In this document: positions 25,761 to 39,400 of the stretch, one piece after another
How the letters are laid out: each line of letters opens with the position of its first letter
Numbering within the stretch: position 1 is the first letter of the stretch
Assembly (NCBI RefSeq): GCF_000772955.1
Contig: NZ_JPVO01000052.1
Location: 62,001 to 126,000 of the forward strand
Source of the DNA: Ureibacillus sinduriensis BLB-1 = JCM 15800
GTDB taxonomy: Bacteria; Bacillota; Bacilli; Bacillales_A; Planococcaceae
Reading direction: 5' to 3'
Length of the DNA stretch: 64,000 nucleotides
Made by a program: the position numbers and the translations under genes
The notes under the pieces: generated by a model
What the model was told of the DNA's origin: nothing
What the model saw: the letters and a program-made list of their open reading frames with translations, nothing else
Databases searched by the model: none

Positions 25761-27110
25761 TTATACCTCCTTCCTTGTAAATAAAGCCATCTGTGTAGGT
25801 TTTCCGTAGAGCTCGTGTTCTTCACCTATCCCATCAAACGTGAGCTCGTATTCTTGGTGTCGATTTTGCATCTGGCACCACCGGGAAAATTCCTCTCGAG
25901 TCCATTCGAAGCGGTGATCCGGGTGTCGGTATTCTTCATCCATTTTATATACTTCGTTGTATTCGCGGTTAGGAGTCGTGATGAGTAGTACTCTTGGACG
26001 ATAATCATTAAGAATTGTCTCCATGATTTTCGGTAATCGAAACTCATCGATATGTTCAATAACTTCACAAAGAATCATAATATCCTTGTTTTTCAATCGT
26101 TCATCATAGTAAAAGAGAGATCCCATAATTTGTTTTGGCATGACGAAATTTTCATTCCGCTCCACCTTTTCCAATCGTTTGAGGGCTTTCAAACTTTGTG
26201 ATTCGGAGGGTTCAACTGCTAGTATTTCTTTCACTCCTTCTACAAAGCCTAGTTTTTCCGATAGCCTTCCTTCGCCTGATCCCAAGTCTACAATACGCTC
26301 TCTATGGGTCAACTGATTGATTTTTCTGATAATCATTTCGTATCGAAGGTCATTTAACCTCATTGTCGGCTCCGCTACAATTTCACTATGCCGCTCGGTT
26401 TTCACATGCACCATCTTGTACAGCTCCTCGAATCGAAGAGCTTGTTGCAATATCAACTCTCTCTGAGGGTGTTGATCCAGCCACCCCTCACCATATCGTT
26501 CAATTTTCTCGACTTCTTTTTCATCGATATAATAATGCTTATAATTATCTAAAACCGGAATCAACACAAAAAGCTGCCGAAGTCCCATCTGAAGTGTCGT
26601 CATGCCTTTGATTGTAATGTATCTTGCTATACTTTTGCTTTTTAAATCCATACTATAATCAACTTCGCCGTATGTGATTAACACCTCGTAACCTAGAGGT
26701 TGAAATAAATCGAGTAGCTCATGGTCCGATAAATGGGAAGCAACCGGTCCAAAACTAAATTGAAGCGGGAACCGATGATTCACCCAAGCCTCATACTCTT
26801 CCTTTGGCTTACCATTCAGTGCGGTCCCCAGTGCAGTTCTTATTAATGTACAGAAAATACTGCTCACTGCAAATTCCCGGTCGTTAATATAAGATGTAAT
26901 TTCATAAGTTTGCGAATTATTCCTTGAAAGTTCGATTGAATCGGGTGTTACAAAAATCGTAACTTCCACTTCTTCTTCTGAAAACTTGCCAAAAAACAAT
27001 CGCACTAAATGCCCGCTAACATTTCTCTCGTAAAGATTATTTGGATTTTTGGCCATCAAGTATGAAAGCATATTCACATCCGGCCCTGTTCCCCGTATCG
27101 TCAATTGCAT
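25761..27110 (-). CDS. hen1: RNA 3'-terminal ribose 2'-O-methyltransferase Hen1
   Basis: 449 residues from ATG 27108-27110 (MQLTIRGTGPD, the normal N-terminus; a GTG 33 bases earlier lacks a good site). The N-terminal half activates the Pnkp ligase; the C-terminal half is a SAM methyltransferase: VDLGSGEGRLSEKLG (SAM loop), EVIEHID and HRFEW (metal-binding Glu/His set), TPNREYN. It marks the 3' end at a break with a 2'-O-methyl group before ligation, so the repaired RNA resists recleavage at that site. Acts with Pnkp as a heterotetramer in known systems. Probable targets are tRNAs cut by ribotoxins; no toxin gene is adjacent. Confidence 0.93.
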   Translation of the reverse strand: MQLTIRGTGPDVNMLSYLMAKNPNNLYERNVSGHLVRLFFGKFSEEEVEVTIFVTPDSIELSRNNSQTYEITSYINDREFAVSSIFCTLIRTALGTALNGKPKEEYEAWVNHRFPLQFSFGPVASHLSDHELLDLFQPLGYEVLITYGEVDYSMDLKSKSIARYITIKGMTTLQMGLRQLFVLIPVLDNYKHYYIDEKEVEKIERYGEGWLDQHPQRELILQQALRFEELYKMVHVKTERHSEIVAEPTMRLNDLRYEMIIRKINQLTHRERIVDLGSGEGRLSEKLGFVEGVKEILAVEPSESQSLKALKRLEKVERNENFVMPKQIMGSLFYYDERLKNKDIMILCEVIEHIDEFRLPKIMETILNDYRPRVLLITTPNREYNEVYKMDEEYRHPDHRFEWTREEFSRWCQMQNRHQEYELTFDGIGEEHELYGKPTQMALFTRKEV

Positions 27111-27349
27111 CGCGTTCAACACCTGCCATCTGAGTATAAACACTCCATTTTCCTACAATATAACATAAGATCTTAATGGGCTTCTATTCTAAAGGGTGAG
27201 TTAAGATTGGTTCGTCCTTCAAAAGTATCAGGTTATAATGGCATCCTTCACTTTTATTGGCGAAATAGATTAAAAAACAATCCGAATTTCATTGAATTAT
27301 GTAAAAAAATGTCGAAATATAACTATATAAGCGTTTGGGGGGGAAACAA

Positions 27350-29098
27350 ATGAAGAAAAAGAAATTACAGTTGAAAAGCGTTTCTGGTAAATTGATGTTG
27401 CTAATCACAATGATTATCATCATGACAGTGGGAATTATCGGTTCGACAAGTTATTTTGTCGCCAAAAGTCAGCTCCTGGAGTCAGGCAAAAGAGAACTGC
27501 AAAGCCTTGTCGATGGAGCCTATACTTCAATAGAAATGATCAATGCGAAAGTGGAAAGCGGCGATATCACATTGGAGGAAGGAAAGGAACAAGCGAGAAT
27601 TCTTCTGAATGGACCAGTAAATGAAAATCAAGAGTACGATTATCAAAAGTCCCGTTTTACATACAAAGAGAATGGTTACATACTGGCTTATGACGAGGAT
27701 CTGGTTTTGCAATTGCATCCATCCAAAATAGGTGGAGCTCCTGCTGATGAACTAAACAGAAGTAATCGGGAAAAAATCGTGGCAGGCGGCAAGTCCAAAG
27801 AAGTGGCAGATCGCTATGTCGTTTATTCAGATAGACAGTCGGATGGTTCTTTTAAAGATAAAACTGCCTATACAGAATATTTTGAGCCTTGGGGTTGGAC
27901 GATAGGAATTGCTGTTTTTCAAGATGAATTTTACGAAGGTTTAAACATTTTACAATATATTATTTCCGGTGCTACAGTTGTGCTCATTATTTTAAGTTCA
28001 CTAGTCTTTTATATAGCAATCCGCAAGAAAGTAAATACATTGAAAGAAGTGGCTGAAGCATCCATACAAATTGCTGATGGCCATATTATTGTTACCAACC
28101 TGCCTGAAGCAGGTGATGAAATTGGACAACTTTCGGCTGCGTTTAATAAGATGTCCGAGCAGTTGCGCACGTTGGTCGAAAAGACTAAAAAAACGAGTGA
28201 GCATTTATTGGACTCTGCGACTAACTTATCGGCTATTTCAGAAGAAACCTCTGCCAGCAGTGAGGAGGTTGGTAGAGCAATTACCGAGATCGCCACTGGT
28301 ACACAGGAACAAGCCCATGATTTGGACAAAATCAACCAAACAGTTGAAATGGTATCCAGTTCTATAGGTGCGATGGGAACACAAAGTAATGCCATGCACG
28401 ACATTACCAAACAAGCAGAAAAAGTATCCATCGAGGGAATCGAAATCGTTCACCAATTGCAACAGTCAAACACTGATTCGTTGGCAGCATCACAAGGAGT
28501 GAGCGAAGAAATCAAAAACTTGAATGGCAAAATCAATCAAATCACGCAAGTAATGGAAACGATTGAATCAATCGCAGAACAGACAAATTTACTGGCTTTA
28601 AACGCGAGTATTGAAGCTGCAAGAGCGGGAGAATATGGCAAAGGTTTCTCAGTTGTTGCCGAAGAAATAAGGAAGCTGGCAGAACAATCGAAAAATGCAA
28701 CTCATCAAGTCCAAGAAGTTGTTTCATCTATTGTTTCAGAAACTACTAAAACCGTTGAAAGTGTTGAAGGAACAATGAGAACCGCTAAAAAGTTAAATGA
28801 TGATGTCGTTCTGACTCAAAGCAAATTCAATCAAATGTCGGATTCCATTAAACAAATTGCACAATCTTTACTAGCAGTTAATAAAGAAATGGACATAATC
28901 ACTTCCTATAATCATGTAATGAGTGAAGGAATCGCCAGTGCATCAAGCGTATCTGAACAAACTGCCGCTTCCGTACAGGAAATTGCTTCTTCCATAGATG
29001 AGCAAATCACCGCAATTACCGATGTTGCGAATGCTGCTGAAAAACTAACCGAGTTAAACCGTGAGTTAACTTCCTTAATGGAGCGATATACAATATAA
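27350..29098 (+). CDS. Methyl-accepting chemotaxis protein
   Basis: 582 residues from ATG 27350 (GGGGGG upstream; the TTG at 27335 lies inside it). Order: membrane segment 1 (about 18-40), extracellular single-Cache domain (about 45-205; [15 protein letters not shown]...LHPSKIGG and [10 protein letters not shown] are typical), membrane segment 2 (about 206-228), HAMP, then a long coiled-coil signalling domain with the hairpin [20 protein letters not shown]. Ligand unknown; Cache_2 receptors often sense small organic acids. Monocistronic, divergent from hen1. A GTCGAAAT near 27312 resembles a sigma-D -10, weakly supported. Confidence 0.93.
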   Translation: MKKKKLQLKSVSGKLMLLITMIIIMTVGIIGSTSYFVAKSQLLESGKRELQSLVDGAYTSIEMINAKVESGDITLEEGKEQARILLNGPVNENQEYDYQKSRFTYKENGYILAYDEDLVLQLHPSKIGGAPADELNRSNREKIVAGGKSKEVADRYVVYSDRQSDGSFKDKTAYTEYFEPWGWTIGIAVFQDEFYEGLNILQYIISGATVVLIILSSLVFYIAIRKKVNTLKEVAEASIQIADGHIIVTNLPEAGDEIGQLSAAFNKMSEQLRTLVEKTKKTSEHLLDSATNLSAISEETSASSEEVGRAITEIATGTQEQAHDLDKINQTVEMVSSSIGAMGTQSNAMHDITKQAEKVSIEGIEIVHQLQQSNTDSLAASQGVSEEIKNLNGKINQITQVMETIESIAEQTNLLALNASIEAARAGEYGKGFSVVAEEIRKLAEQSKNATHQVQEVVSSIVSETTKTVESVEGTMRTAKKLNDDVVLTQSKFNQMSDSIKQIAQSLLAVNKEMDIITSYNHVMSEGIASASSVSEQTAASVQEIASSIDEQITAITDVANAAEKLTELNRELTSLMERYTI

Positions 29099-29225
29099 AT
29101 TGCCAATGCTGTTTTATATGAGCGTTAAACGTTCATTTAGATCAAGAAGATTTAACTAATTGTTCGAATGCTTCGCGGTATGAGGTGCAAAAGTTTTCAA
29201 CATAATCCTATGTACAGATGCAAGA

Positions 29226-29265
29226 AAAAAGGTTTACGAGCCAGAATGTCTCGTAAACCTTTTTG
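29226..29265. terminator. Bidirectional terminator between mcp and sufB
   Basis: GGTTTACGAG / CTCGTAAACC arms with T-rich tails on both sides. Confidence 0.85.
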
Positions 29266-29278
29266 TTATTTTATTTTA

Positions 29279-30676
29279 TTATCCGATAGAACCTTCCATC
29301 TCGAATTTGATTAGGCGGTTCATTTCTACTGCGTATTCCATTGGTAGTTCTTTTGTAAATGGTTCGATGAAGCCCATTACGATCATTTCTGTTGCTTCTT
29401 GTTCAGAAATACCACGGCTCATTAGGTAGAATAATTGTTCTTCAGATACTTTAGAAACTTTTGCTTCGTGCTCTAATGAAACGTTATCGTTTAAGATTTC
29501 GTTGTAAGGAATTGTATCTGATGTTGATTCGTTATCCAAGATTAACGTATCACATTCGATGTTTGAACGAGCACCAGTTGCTTTTTTACCAAAGCGAACG
29601 ATACCGCGGTAAGTTACTTTACCGCCTTGTTTTGAGATCGATTTCGATACGATTGTTGAAGATGTGTTTGGTGCTAAGTGAATCATTTTTGCACCAGCAT
29701 CTTGGTGTTGACCTTTACCTGCGATAGCAATTGAAAGTGTCATACCACGTGCACCTTCACCTTTAAGGATACATGCAGGGTATTTCATTGTTAATTTAGA
29801 ACCGATGTTACCATCAATCCATTCCATCGTACCATTTTCTTCAACTACAGTACGTTTTGTAACTAGGTTGTATACGTTGTTTGCCCAGTTTTGAATAGTA
29901 GTATAACGGCAGTATGCATCTTTTTTAACAATGATCTCAACTACTGCTGAGTGAAGAGAGTTTGTTGTGTAAACAGGAGCTGTACATCCTTCTACATAGT
30001 GAACACTTGACCCTTCATCAACAATAATTAATGTACGTTCGAATTGACCCATGTTTTCAGAGTTAATACGGAAGTACGCTTGTAACGGCGTGTCTAATTT
30101 GATGCCAGGTGGTACATAGATGAAAGATCCACCAGACCAAACAGCTGAGTTAAGTGCAGCAAATTTGTTGTCTGAAGATGGAATTACAGTACCCCAGTAT
30201 TGTTTGAAGATATCTTCGTTTTCGCGTAATGCAGAATCTGTATCTTTAAACACGATGCCAAGATCTTCAAGGTCTTTTTTCATGTTATGGTAAACTACTT
30301 CAGATTCGTACTGAGCAGATACACCAGCCAAGTATTTTTGTTCAGCTTCAGGAATACCTAATTTGTCAAATGTTGCCTTGATTTCTTCAGGTACTTCATC
30401 CCAAGATTTTTGAGTTGCTTCAGATGGTTTTACATAGTAAGTAATTTCATCGAAGTTTAGGGCTGAAAGGTCGCCACCCCATTGTGGCATTGGTTTTGAG
30501 TAGAAAATTTCCAGCGCTTTTAAGCGGTAGTTTAACATCCACTCTGGTTCGTTTTTCATATTTGAGATTTCTCGTACGATTTCTTCAGTTAATCCACGTT
30601 TTGAACGGAAAACTGATACGTCTTTGTCATGGAAGCCGTATTTGTAATCGCCGATATCTGGCATTTTTTTAGCCAT
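29279..30676 (-). CDS. sufB: Fe-S cluster scaffold protein SufB
   Basis: 465 residues, the usual length. Right-handed beta-helix core; conserved VEGCTAP with the Cys used for cluster assembly, [44 protein letters not shown] and the C-terminal [20 protein letters not shown] behind GGAGG. Last gene of sufCDSUB. It forms the SufBC2D scaffold that builds [Fe-S] clusters with sulfur from SufS-SufU. Confidence 0.97.
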   Translation of the reverse strand: MAKKMPDIGDYKYGFHDKDVSVFRSKRGLTEEIVREISNMKNEPEWMLNYRLKALEIFYSKPMPQWGGDLSALNFDEITYYVKPSEATQKSWDEVPEEIKATFDKLGIPEAEQKYLAGVSAQYESEVVYHNMKKDLEDLGIVFKDTDSALRENEDIFKQYWGTVIPSSDNKFAALNSAVWSGGSFIYVPPGIKLDTPLQAYFRINSENMGQFERTLIIVDEGSSVHYVEGCTAPVYTTNSLHSAVVEIIVKKDAYCRYTTIQNWANNVYNLVTKRTVVEENGTMEWIDGNIGSKLTMKYPACILKGEGARGMTLSIAIAGKGQHQDAGAKMIHLAPNTSSTIVSKSISKQGGKVTYRGIVRFGKKATGARSNIECDTLILDNESTSDTIPYNEILNDNVSLEHEAKVSKVSEEQLFYLMSRGISEQEATEMIVMGFIEPFTKELPMEYAVEMNRLIKFEMEGSIG

Positions 30677-30700
30677 TTTAAATTCCTCCGTTCAAACTTA

Positions 30701-33658
<2,958 letters not shown>

Positions 33659-33677
33659 GTTGATTCGTCCTCCTCTA

Positions 33678-34460
33678 TTATGCTTCTTCAGTTACCGCGT
33701 CTGTATCTTCAATACCTAGTTCTTGTTTAATCCAGTCGTACCCTTCAGCTTCAAGGCGTTGTGCCAATTCAGGACCACCAGATTTTACGACACGGCCTTG
33801 CATCATAACGTGTACATGATCAGGAGTGATATAGTTTAGTAAGCGTTGGTAGTGAGTGATAGCGATACAGCCAAACCCTTCACCGCGCATTTGGTTGATT
33901 CCTTTTGCTACAACTTTTAATGCATCGATATCTAGGCCCGAGTCGATTTCATCCAAGATGGCAAACTTAGGCTTGATCATCATTAATTGCAGGATTTCGT
34001 TACGTTTCTTTTCCCCGCCGGAGAAGCCTTCGTTTAGGTAACGTTGAGCCATTTCTTGATCCATTTCCAGGAAGTCCATCGTTTTATCCAATTCGCGGAT
34101 GAATTTCATTAATGAAATTTCATCGCCTTCTTCACGACGTGCGTTGATAGCCGAACGAACGAAATCGGCATTTGTTACACCCGAAATTTCTGATGGGTAT
34201 TGCATAGCAAGGAAAAGACCCGCTTTAGCACGCTCGTCAACTTCCATTTCCAGTACATTTTCACCATCTATTTCAATTGTTCCTTGAGTGACTTCGTATT
34301 TAGGATGACCCATAATAGCAGAAGCTAATGTAGATTTACCTGTACCGTTTGGACCCATGATCGCATGGACTTCATTTGTATTAATTGTAAGGTTCAGACC
34401 TTTTAAAATCTCCTTATCTTCGATAGAAACATGAAGATCTTTAATTACTAAAGTTGACAT
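33678..34460 (-). CDS. sufC: SufC ATPase
   Basis: 260 residues, ABC ATPase with GPNGTGKST, FSGGEKKRNEILQ, AILDEIDSGLDIDAL and ITHYQRLL. Soluble partner of SufB/SufD, not a transporter. First gene of the suf operon. A weak promoter-like GATAAT lies upstream (34520 region). Confidence 0.97.
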   Translation of the reverse strand: MSTLVIKDLHVSIEDKEILKGLNLTINTNEVHAIMGPNGTGKSTLASAIMGHPKYEVTQGTIEIDGENVLEMEVDERAKAGLFLAMQYPSEISGVTNADFVRSAINARREEGDEISLMKFIRELDKTMDFLEMDQEMAQRYLNEGFSGGEKKRNEILQLMMIKPKFAILDEIDSGLDIDALKVVAKGINQMRGEGFGCIAITHYQRLLNYITPDHVHVMMQGRVVKSGGPELAQRLEAEGYDWIKQELGIEDTDAVTEEA

Positions 34461-34908
34461 TATATTACCTCCGTAGTTGTGCGTTGAATGGTAGGACCAT
34501 TTCTAATTTATTATCATTCTAATCTTAACCGAAATCATGAAACCATGCAAAACATTTATTCCATAAACAATCTATTTCGACCAAAACCATTAAAATATTG
34601 GGATTTTCCATTTTTTTATCGATACTGAAGAAAGTTAGCGGAAGGAAAAGTTGAAGAATTCATTTTCAATACACGGACTCTAATTGAGAATTCATTTCAG
34701 CGGCAATGTTCGACAATTATCTCCAAATTCGTATATAAGTTCAGTGAATAGTTTACCATTATATATTCCCTTCTTATACATTACCAGAAAAATTTATTAT
34801 AAAAATATACCTGCTTTTAGTTTAGAAAAACGCGGCGGATAGTTCAACCTTTTAGCTTAAGTTCCCTTTATATAGATTAGTAGTTTTGCTTTTTAATCCT
34901 GAAAATAA
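34461..34908. other. Intergenic region without a recognisable gene
   Basis: About 450 bp between sufC and the gltB terminator. It must hold the suf promoter near 34500-34540 on the minus strand. I see no ORF with a ribosome binding site and no clear RNA fold. Confidence 0.5.
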
Positions 34909-34947
34909 AAAAGTGGTTCCCGATTCTATTTCGTTTCGGGAACCGCT
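34909..34947 (-). terminator. Terminator of gltAB
   Basis: GGTTCCCGA / TCGGGAACC arms (34915-34923, 34936-34944), followed on the minus strand by ACTTTTTTATTTT. Confidence 0.85.
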
Positions 34948-34951
34948 TCAA

Positions 34952-36430
34952 TTATACTTTTACTCCAACTTTCAAAAATTCATCAACACTTGCCGCAACG
35001 GCTCTGCCTTCTTTGATCGCCCATACAACAAGGCTTTGGCCGCGCCTTGCATCACCAGCCGCAAATACGCCGGGCACATTTGTTTCAAAATCCTTGATGG
35101 AAGCACGAATTTTATTATTCGAAATTGTCACACCGAATTGCTCCGGTAGAGATTTTTCAATTCCTTCAAAACCAATGGCAACAAATACAGCTTGCGCCGG
35201 CCATACTTTTTCCGTGCCGGGAATTTCTTTGAAGAAATGGAAACCATCATCGCCTAAAATTTTCTCCATTTGAATGGTATGAAGTTCTTTTACACGACCA
35301 TTTTTATCTTTCACGATTTCCTTCGTTTGGATACAATACTCGCGTGGATCGCGTCCTTTTGTAGCCTCCACCTCTTCATATGCGTAATCAAGACTATACA
35401 CATTAGGATCCTGTGGCCATGGACGATCCTCTTGGCGGGTTTTTGGCAGTTCTGGATGCTTGCCGAATTGATGTACCGAGCGAGCTTTTTGACGGATGGC
35501 AGTTGCCACGCAATCAGCCCCTGTATCCCCCCCGCCGATAACAATCACATCTTTGCCCGCTACATTCAGCGCCTTTCCATCTTCGAAATCGGAATCCAGC
35601 AAACTCTTCGTTACACCCGTCAAGTAGTCCATCGCCAGGTGGACACCTTGTGCATCGCTTCCTTCCAAATGTAAAACACGTTGCTTTTGAGCACCGATAC
35701 ATAAAATTACGGCATCAAATTGTGCTTTTAATTCGTCTGCGGTGATATCCTTACCGATATCAGTACTTAATACGAAATCGATCCCTTCTTGACGGAGCAA
35801 ATTTATACGGCGTTCTATTACATTTTTTTCAAGCTTCATGTTTGGAATTCCATACATTAATAAGCCACCCGGACGATCGGCACGTTCATATACGGTTACA
35901 CTGTGACCTAATTGGTTCAATTCGTCTGCAGCAGCCAACCCTGCCGGCCCGGAACCAACCACGGCAACTTTTCTTCCTGTACGTGTTCTTGGGATTCGAG
36001 GAAGAATCCAGTTATTTTCAAAGCCCTTATCGATAATTGAGCGTTCAATTGATTTAATCGCTACCGCTGGATCAGTTATCGCCAATGTACAGGAGCCTTC
36101 ACAAGGCGCTGGACAAACACGTCCCGTGAATTCCGGGAAGTTATTCGTCATGTGCAGACGATCTAACGCTTCCTTCCATTGTCCCTTATACACTAGGTCG
36201 TTCCATTCAGGAATCACGTTTTGAATTGGGCAGCCGGCAGCTGCACCACGAATTTCAACACCCATATGGCAAAAAGGTGTGCCGCAATCCATACATCTGG
36301 CGCCTTGCTCTTGCAATGTTTCATCTGGCAGCCTAGCAGCATATTCATTCCAATTCGAAATACGCTCTAGTGGAGGCTGCTCTTTCGTTTTCGCTCTCTT
36401 AAATTCCATAAATCCTGTTGGTTTCCCCAT
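34952..36430 (-). CDS. gltB: Glutamate synthase small subunit (NADPH)
   Basis: 492 residues. N-terminal Cys-rich part (CMDCGTPFC, CPAPCEGSC) binding Fe-S clusters; first FAD motif VAVVGSGPAGLAAADEL; NADPH motif VIVIGGGDTGADCVATA; C-terminal GVFAAGDARRGQSLVVWAI. It passes NADPH electrons to the large subunit. ATG behind GAGGGGG, 14 bp after the large-subunit gene. Symbol follows Bacillus use (gltD in E. coli). Confidence 0.97.
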   Translation of the reverse strand: MGKPTGFMEFKRAKTKEQPPLERISNWNEYAARLPDETLQEQGARCMDCGTPFCHMGVEIRGAAAGCPIQNVIPEWNDLVYKGQWKEALDRLHMTNNFPEFTGRVCPAPCEGSCTLAITDPAVAIKSIERSIIDKGFENNWILPRIPRTRTGRKVAVVGSGPAGLAAADELNQLGHSVTVYERADRPGGLLMYGIPNMKLEKNVIERRINLLRQEGIDFVLSTDIGKDITADELKAQFDAVILCIGAQKQRVLHLEGSDAQGVHLAMDYLTGVTKSLLDSDFEDGKALNVAGKDVIVIGGGDTGADCVATAIRQKARSVHQFGKHPELPKTRQEDRPWPQDPNVYSLDYAYEEVEATKGRDPREYCIQTKEIVKDKNGRVKELHTIQMEKILGDDGFHFFKEIPGTEKVWPAQAVFVAIGFEGIEKSLPEQFGVTISNNKIRASIKDFETNVPGVFAAGDARRGQSLVVWAIKEGRAVAASVDEFLKVGVKV

Positions 36431-36444
36431 TCTAGAACCCCCTC

Positions 36445-39400
36445 TTATTTCGAAATCGCTAATTCTTTAACGCCAGTTGCCTCTACAAATGCTTGCATTG
36501 CTGCCGTTTCCTCTGTCAGTCCAAGGAATTTATGATAGCTGATTTTGTCAATCATTGCCTTATAATCGGTTGGCACTACTTTGACAACTTTCCGTACAAA
36601 TTCATCCCACTGTGCGAGGACATCCAATGCGATTGTACTTTCCGTATGTTCCAAGTGTTTGATAATCATAGAACGCACAGCTTCAATTTCGTTTTTATCT
36701 TCCAGTTTCTCAAACTCTATCATTTCCGTATTGCATCGTTCCTTAAATTCCGCTTCATCCGATGGGTAAACGTATGCAATGCCACCACTCATCCCTGCAG
36801 CAAAGTTTTTCCCTACGTCGCCCAAGATGACAACGCGTCCGCCTGTCATGTATTCACAGCCATGATCTCCAATGCCTTCCACCACTACATTGGCACCACT
36901 ATTACGAACCGCAAAACGTTCCCCAGCACGACCGTTAATATAAGCAGTACCGCTCGTCGCCCCATATAGACAAACGTTGCCGGCTATAACGTTTTTCTCC
37001 TGCTCCCCTTTAATCGGGGCAATGGCTACTAATTTCCCGCCGGATAAACCTTTTCCAAAGTAGTCGTTTACGTCGCCGACACAAGATAATGACATTCCTT
37101 TGGGAACAAACGCCCCAAAACTTTGCCCTGCATGACCTGTAAACTTTAGCTTGATGGTGTCATCTTTTAGCCCGACCTCACCGTACTTCTTCGAAATTTC
37201 ACTTCCGATAATCGTACCGACAACCCGGTCTGTATTATTAATCGCATATTCGAGTTCGATCGATTCTTTTTCTTTAATGCTTTTTTCAACTTTTGACAGC
37301 AACTCACGCAAATCAAAAGTGTCTTCGATTCGAAGGTCTTGGTTTGTTTTTTTCGTACGGGCGCCTTGAACTTGGTAAAGCAATGTTGACAAATCAAGCT
37401 GTCCTGCTTTCCAATGTGTTTTTGCACGCTCGCTGACTTGTAGAACATCCGTCCGTCCAACCATCTCTTCAACAGTGCGGAATCCTAATTTCGCCATATA
37501 CTCACGCATTTCTTCTGCTACAAAATGCATGTAGTTTACGATGTGATCGGCGTTCCCCATAAATTTGGCACGCAATTCCGGATTTTGCGTAGCTACTCCA
37601 ACCGGGCATGTATCCAGATGGCACGCACGCATCATGATACAGCCAAGCACGATTAATGGCGCGGTTGCAAAACCATATTCTTCCGCTCCAAGCAGTGCCG
37701 CCATGACAACATCCTTACCTGTCATTAACTTTCCGTCCGTTTCCAGAGTCACACGCTCACGCAGTCCATTGAGCATTAGTGTTTGGTGAGCTTCAGCCAA
37801 TCCAAGCTCCCACGGCAGACCTGTGTGTTTGATGGAAGTTTTCGGCGATGCACCGGTGCCTCCATCATAACCGGAGATGACAATGACATCTGCTCCGCCT
37901 TTTGCAACACCCGCGGCAATTGTTCCAACACCTGCTTTTGCCACTAATTTTACTGAAATCCGGGCGTCGCGGTTTGCGTTTTTCAAATCGTAAATCAGTT
38001 CTGCTAAATCTTCGATTGAATAAATATCATGGTGAGGTGGTGGTGAAATCAACCCTACACCTGGAGTAGAGCCTCGTACATCGGCAACCCAAGGATACAC
38101 CTTGTTGCCAGGCAATTGACCGCCTTCACCCGGCTTTGCTCCTTGGGCCATCTTGATTTGCAGTTCTTTGGCATTTACCAAGTAATGCGATTTCACTCCA
38201 AAACGACCCGATGCAATCTGCTTGATTGCACTATTACGGTTATCCCCATTTTCATCGATTTCGAAGCGGGCGGTATCTTCCCCACCTTCACCGGAGTTCG
38301 AACGTCCGCCGATACGGTTCATTGCAATCGCCAATGTTTCATGTGCTTCTTTGGAGATGGAACCGAATGACATTGCCCCTGTTTTGAATCGTTTGACGAT
38401 TGAGTCCACGGATTCTACCTCTTCAAGCGGAATTGATTGATTCGTAGAGTTGAACTCAAACATGTTGCGCAAGAACCCTAGTTGTTCTTCGTTCGCCATT
38501 TCGGCATACATTCTGTACAAACCATAATCATTTCTTCTTGTAGCCGTTTGGAGCGTATGAATTGTTTTCGGATTGAACGCATGGTGTTCGCCATTTGCCC
38601 GCCACTGGAAATCACTGCCCGATTCCAATAGACCATTGTTGGAATCGAGTGCAATCTGATGACGGCGTTTCGCTTCCACTCCGATCGTTTCCAGATCAAT
38701 CCCATCAATTTGGGAAGCGGTGCCTGTAAAGTATCGATCCACCACTTCCTTACTAATGCCGACAGCCTCGAAAATTTGAGCGCCGCGATAAGATTGAACA
38801 GTGGAAATCCCCATCTTGGACATCACTTTTACAACACCATCAGCGATCCCCTTGCGATATTTTCTTACCGCATCATGGTAACTGCCCTTTAAATGATCCC
38901 CATCTATTGCTCCTCGAATTGAAGCATACACAAGATATGGATTGATGGCATCCGCCCCAAAACCTACCAAAGCCGCAAAGTGATGAACTTCACGTGCCTC
39001 TCCGCTATTGGCGATGATGCTCACAAGCGTACGTTTACCTGTTCGCACTAAATATTGATGTAAGCTACTTACAGCCAGTAATACTGGTATGGTAGGTGTA
39101 CTCACGTTATCCAATTCATCCGAAAGCACCAATAAAGAGATTCCTCTTTCGATCGCTGCATCTGCCTCATCAAACAACCGTTGCAATTCTGTCTCCAACG
39201 AATTTTCGAATTGGAGTGCAAGCACCGCATGTTGGAAATGTTTATTATGAATACTCGTTATCCTCTTTAACTCCCCATCAGTCAAAATTGGAGTTTCAAG
39301 GAAAATACGCCGTGCATTCTGAGCGTCGGGGTGCAATAGATTGCCTTCTGCGCCGAGTAATGTCATCGTCGACGTTACAATGTGCTCACGAATTGAATCA

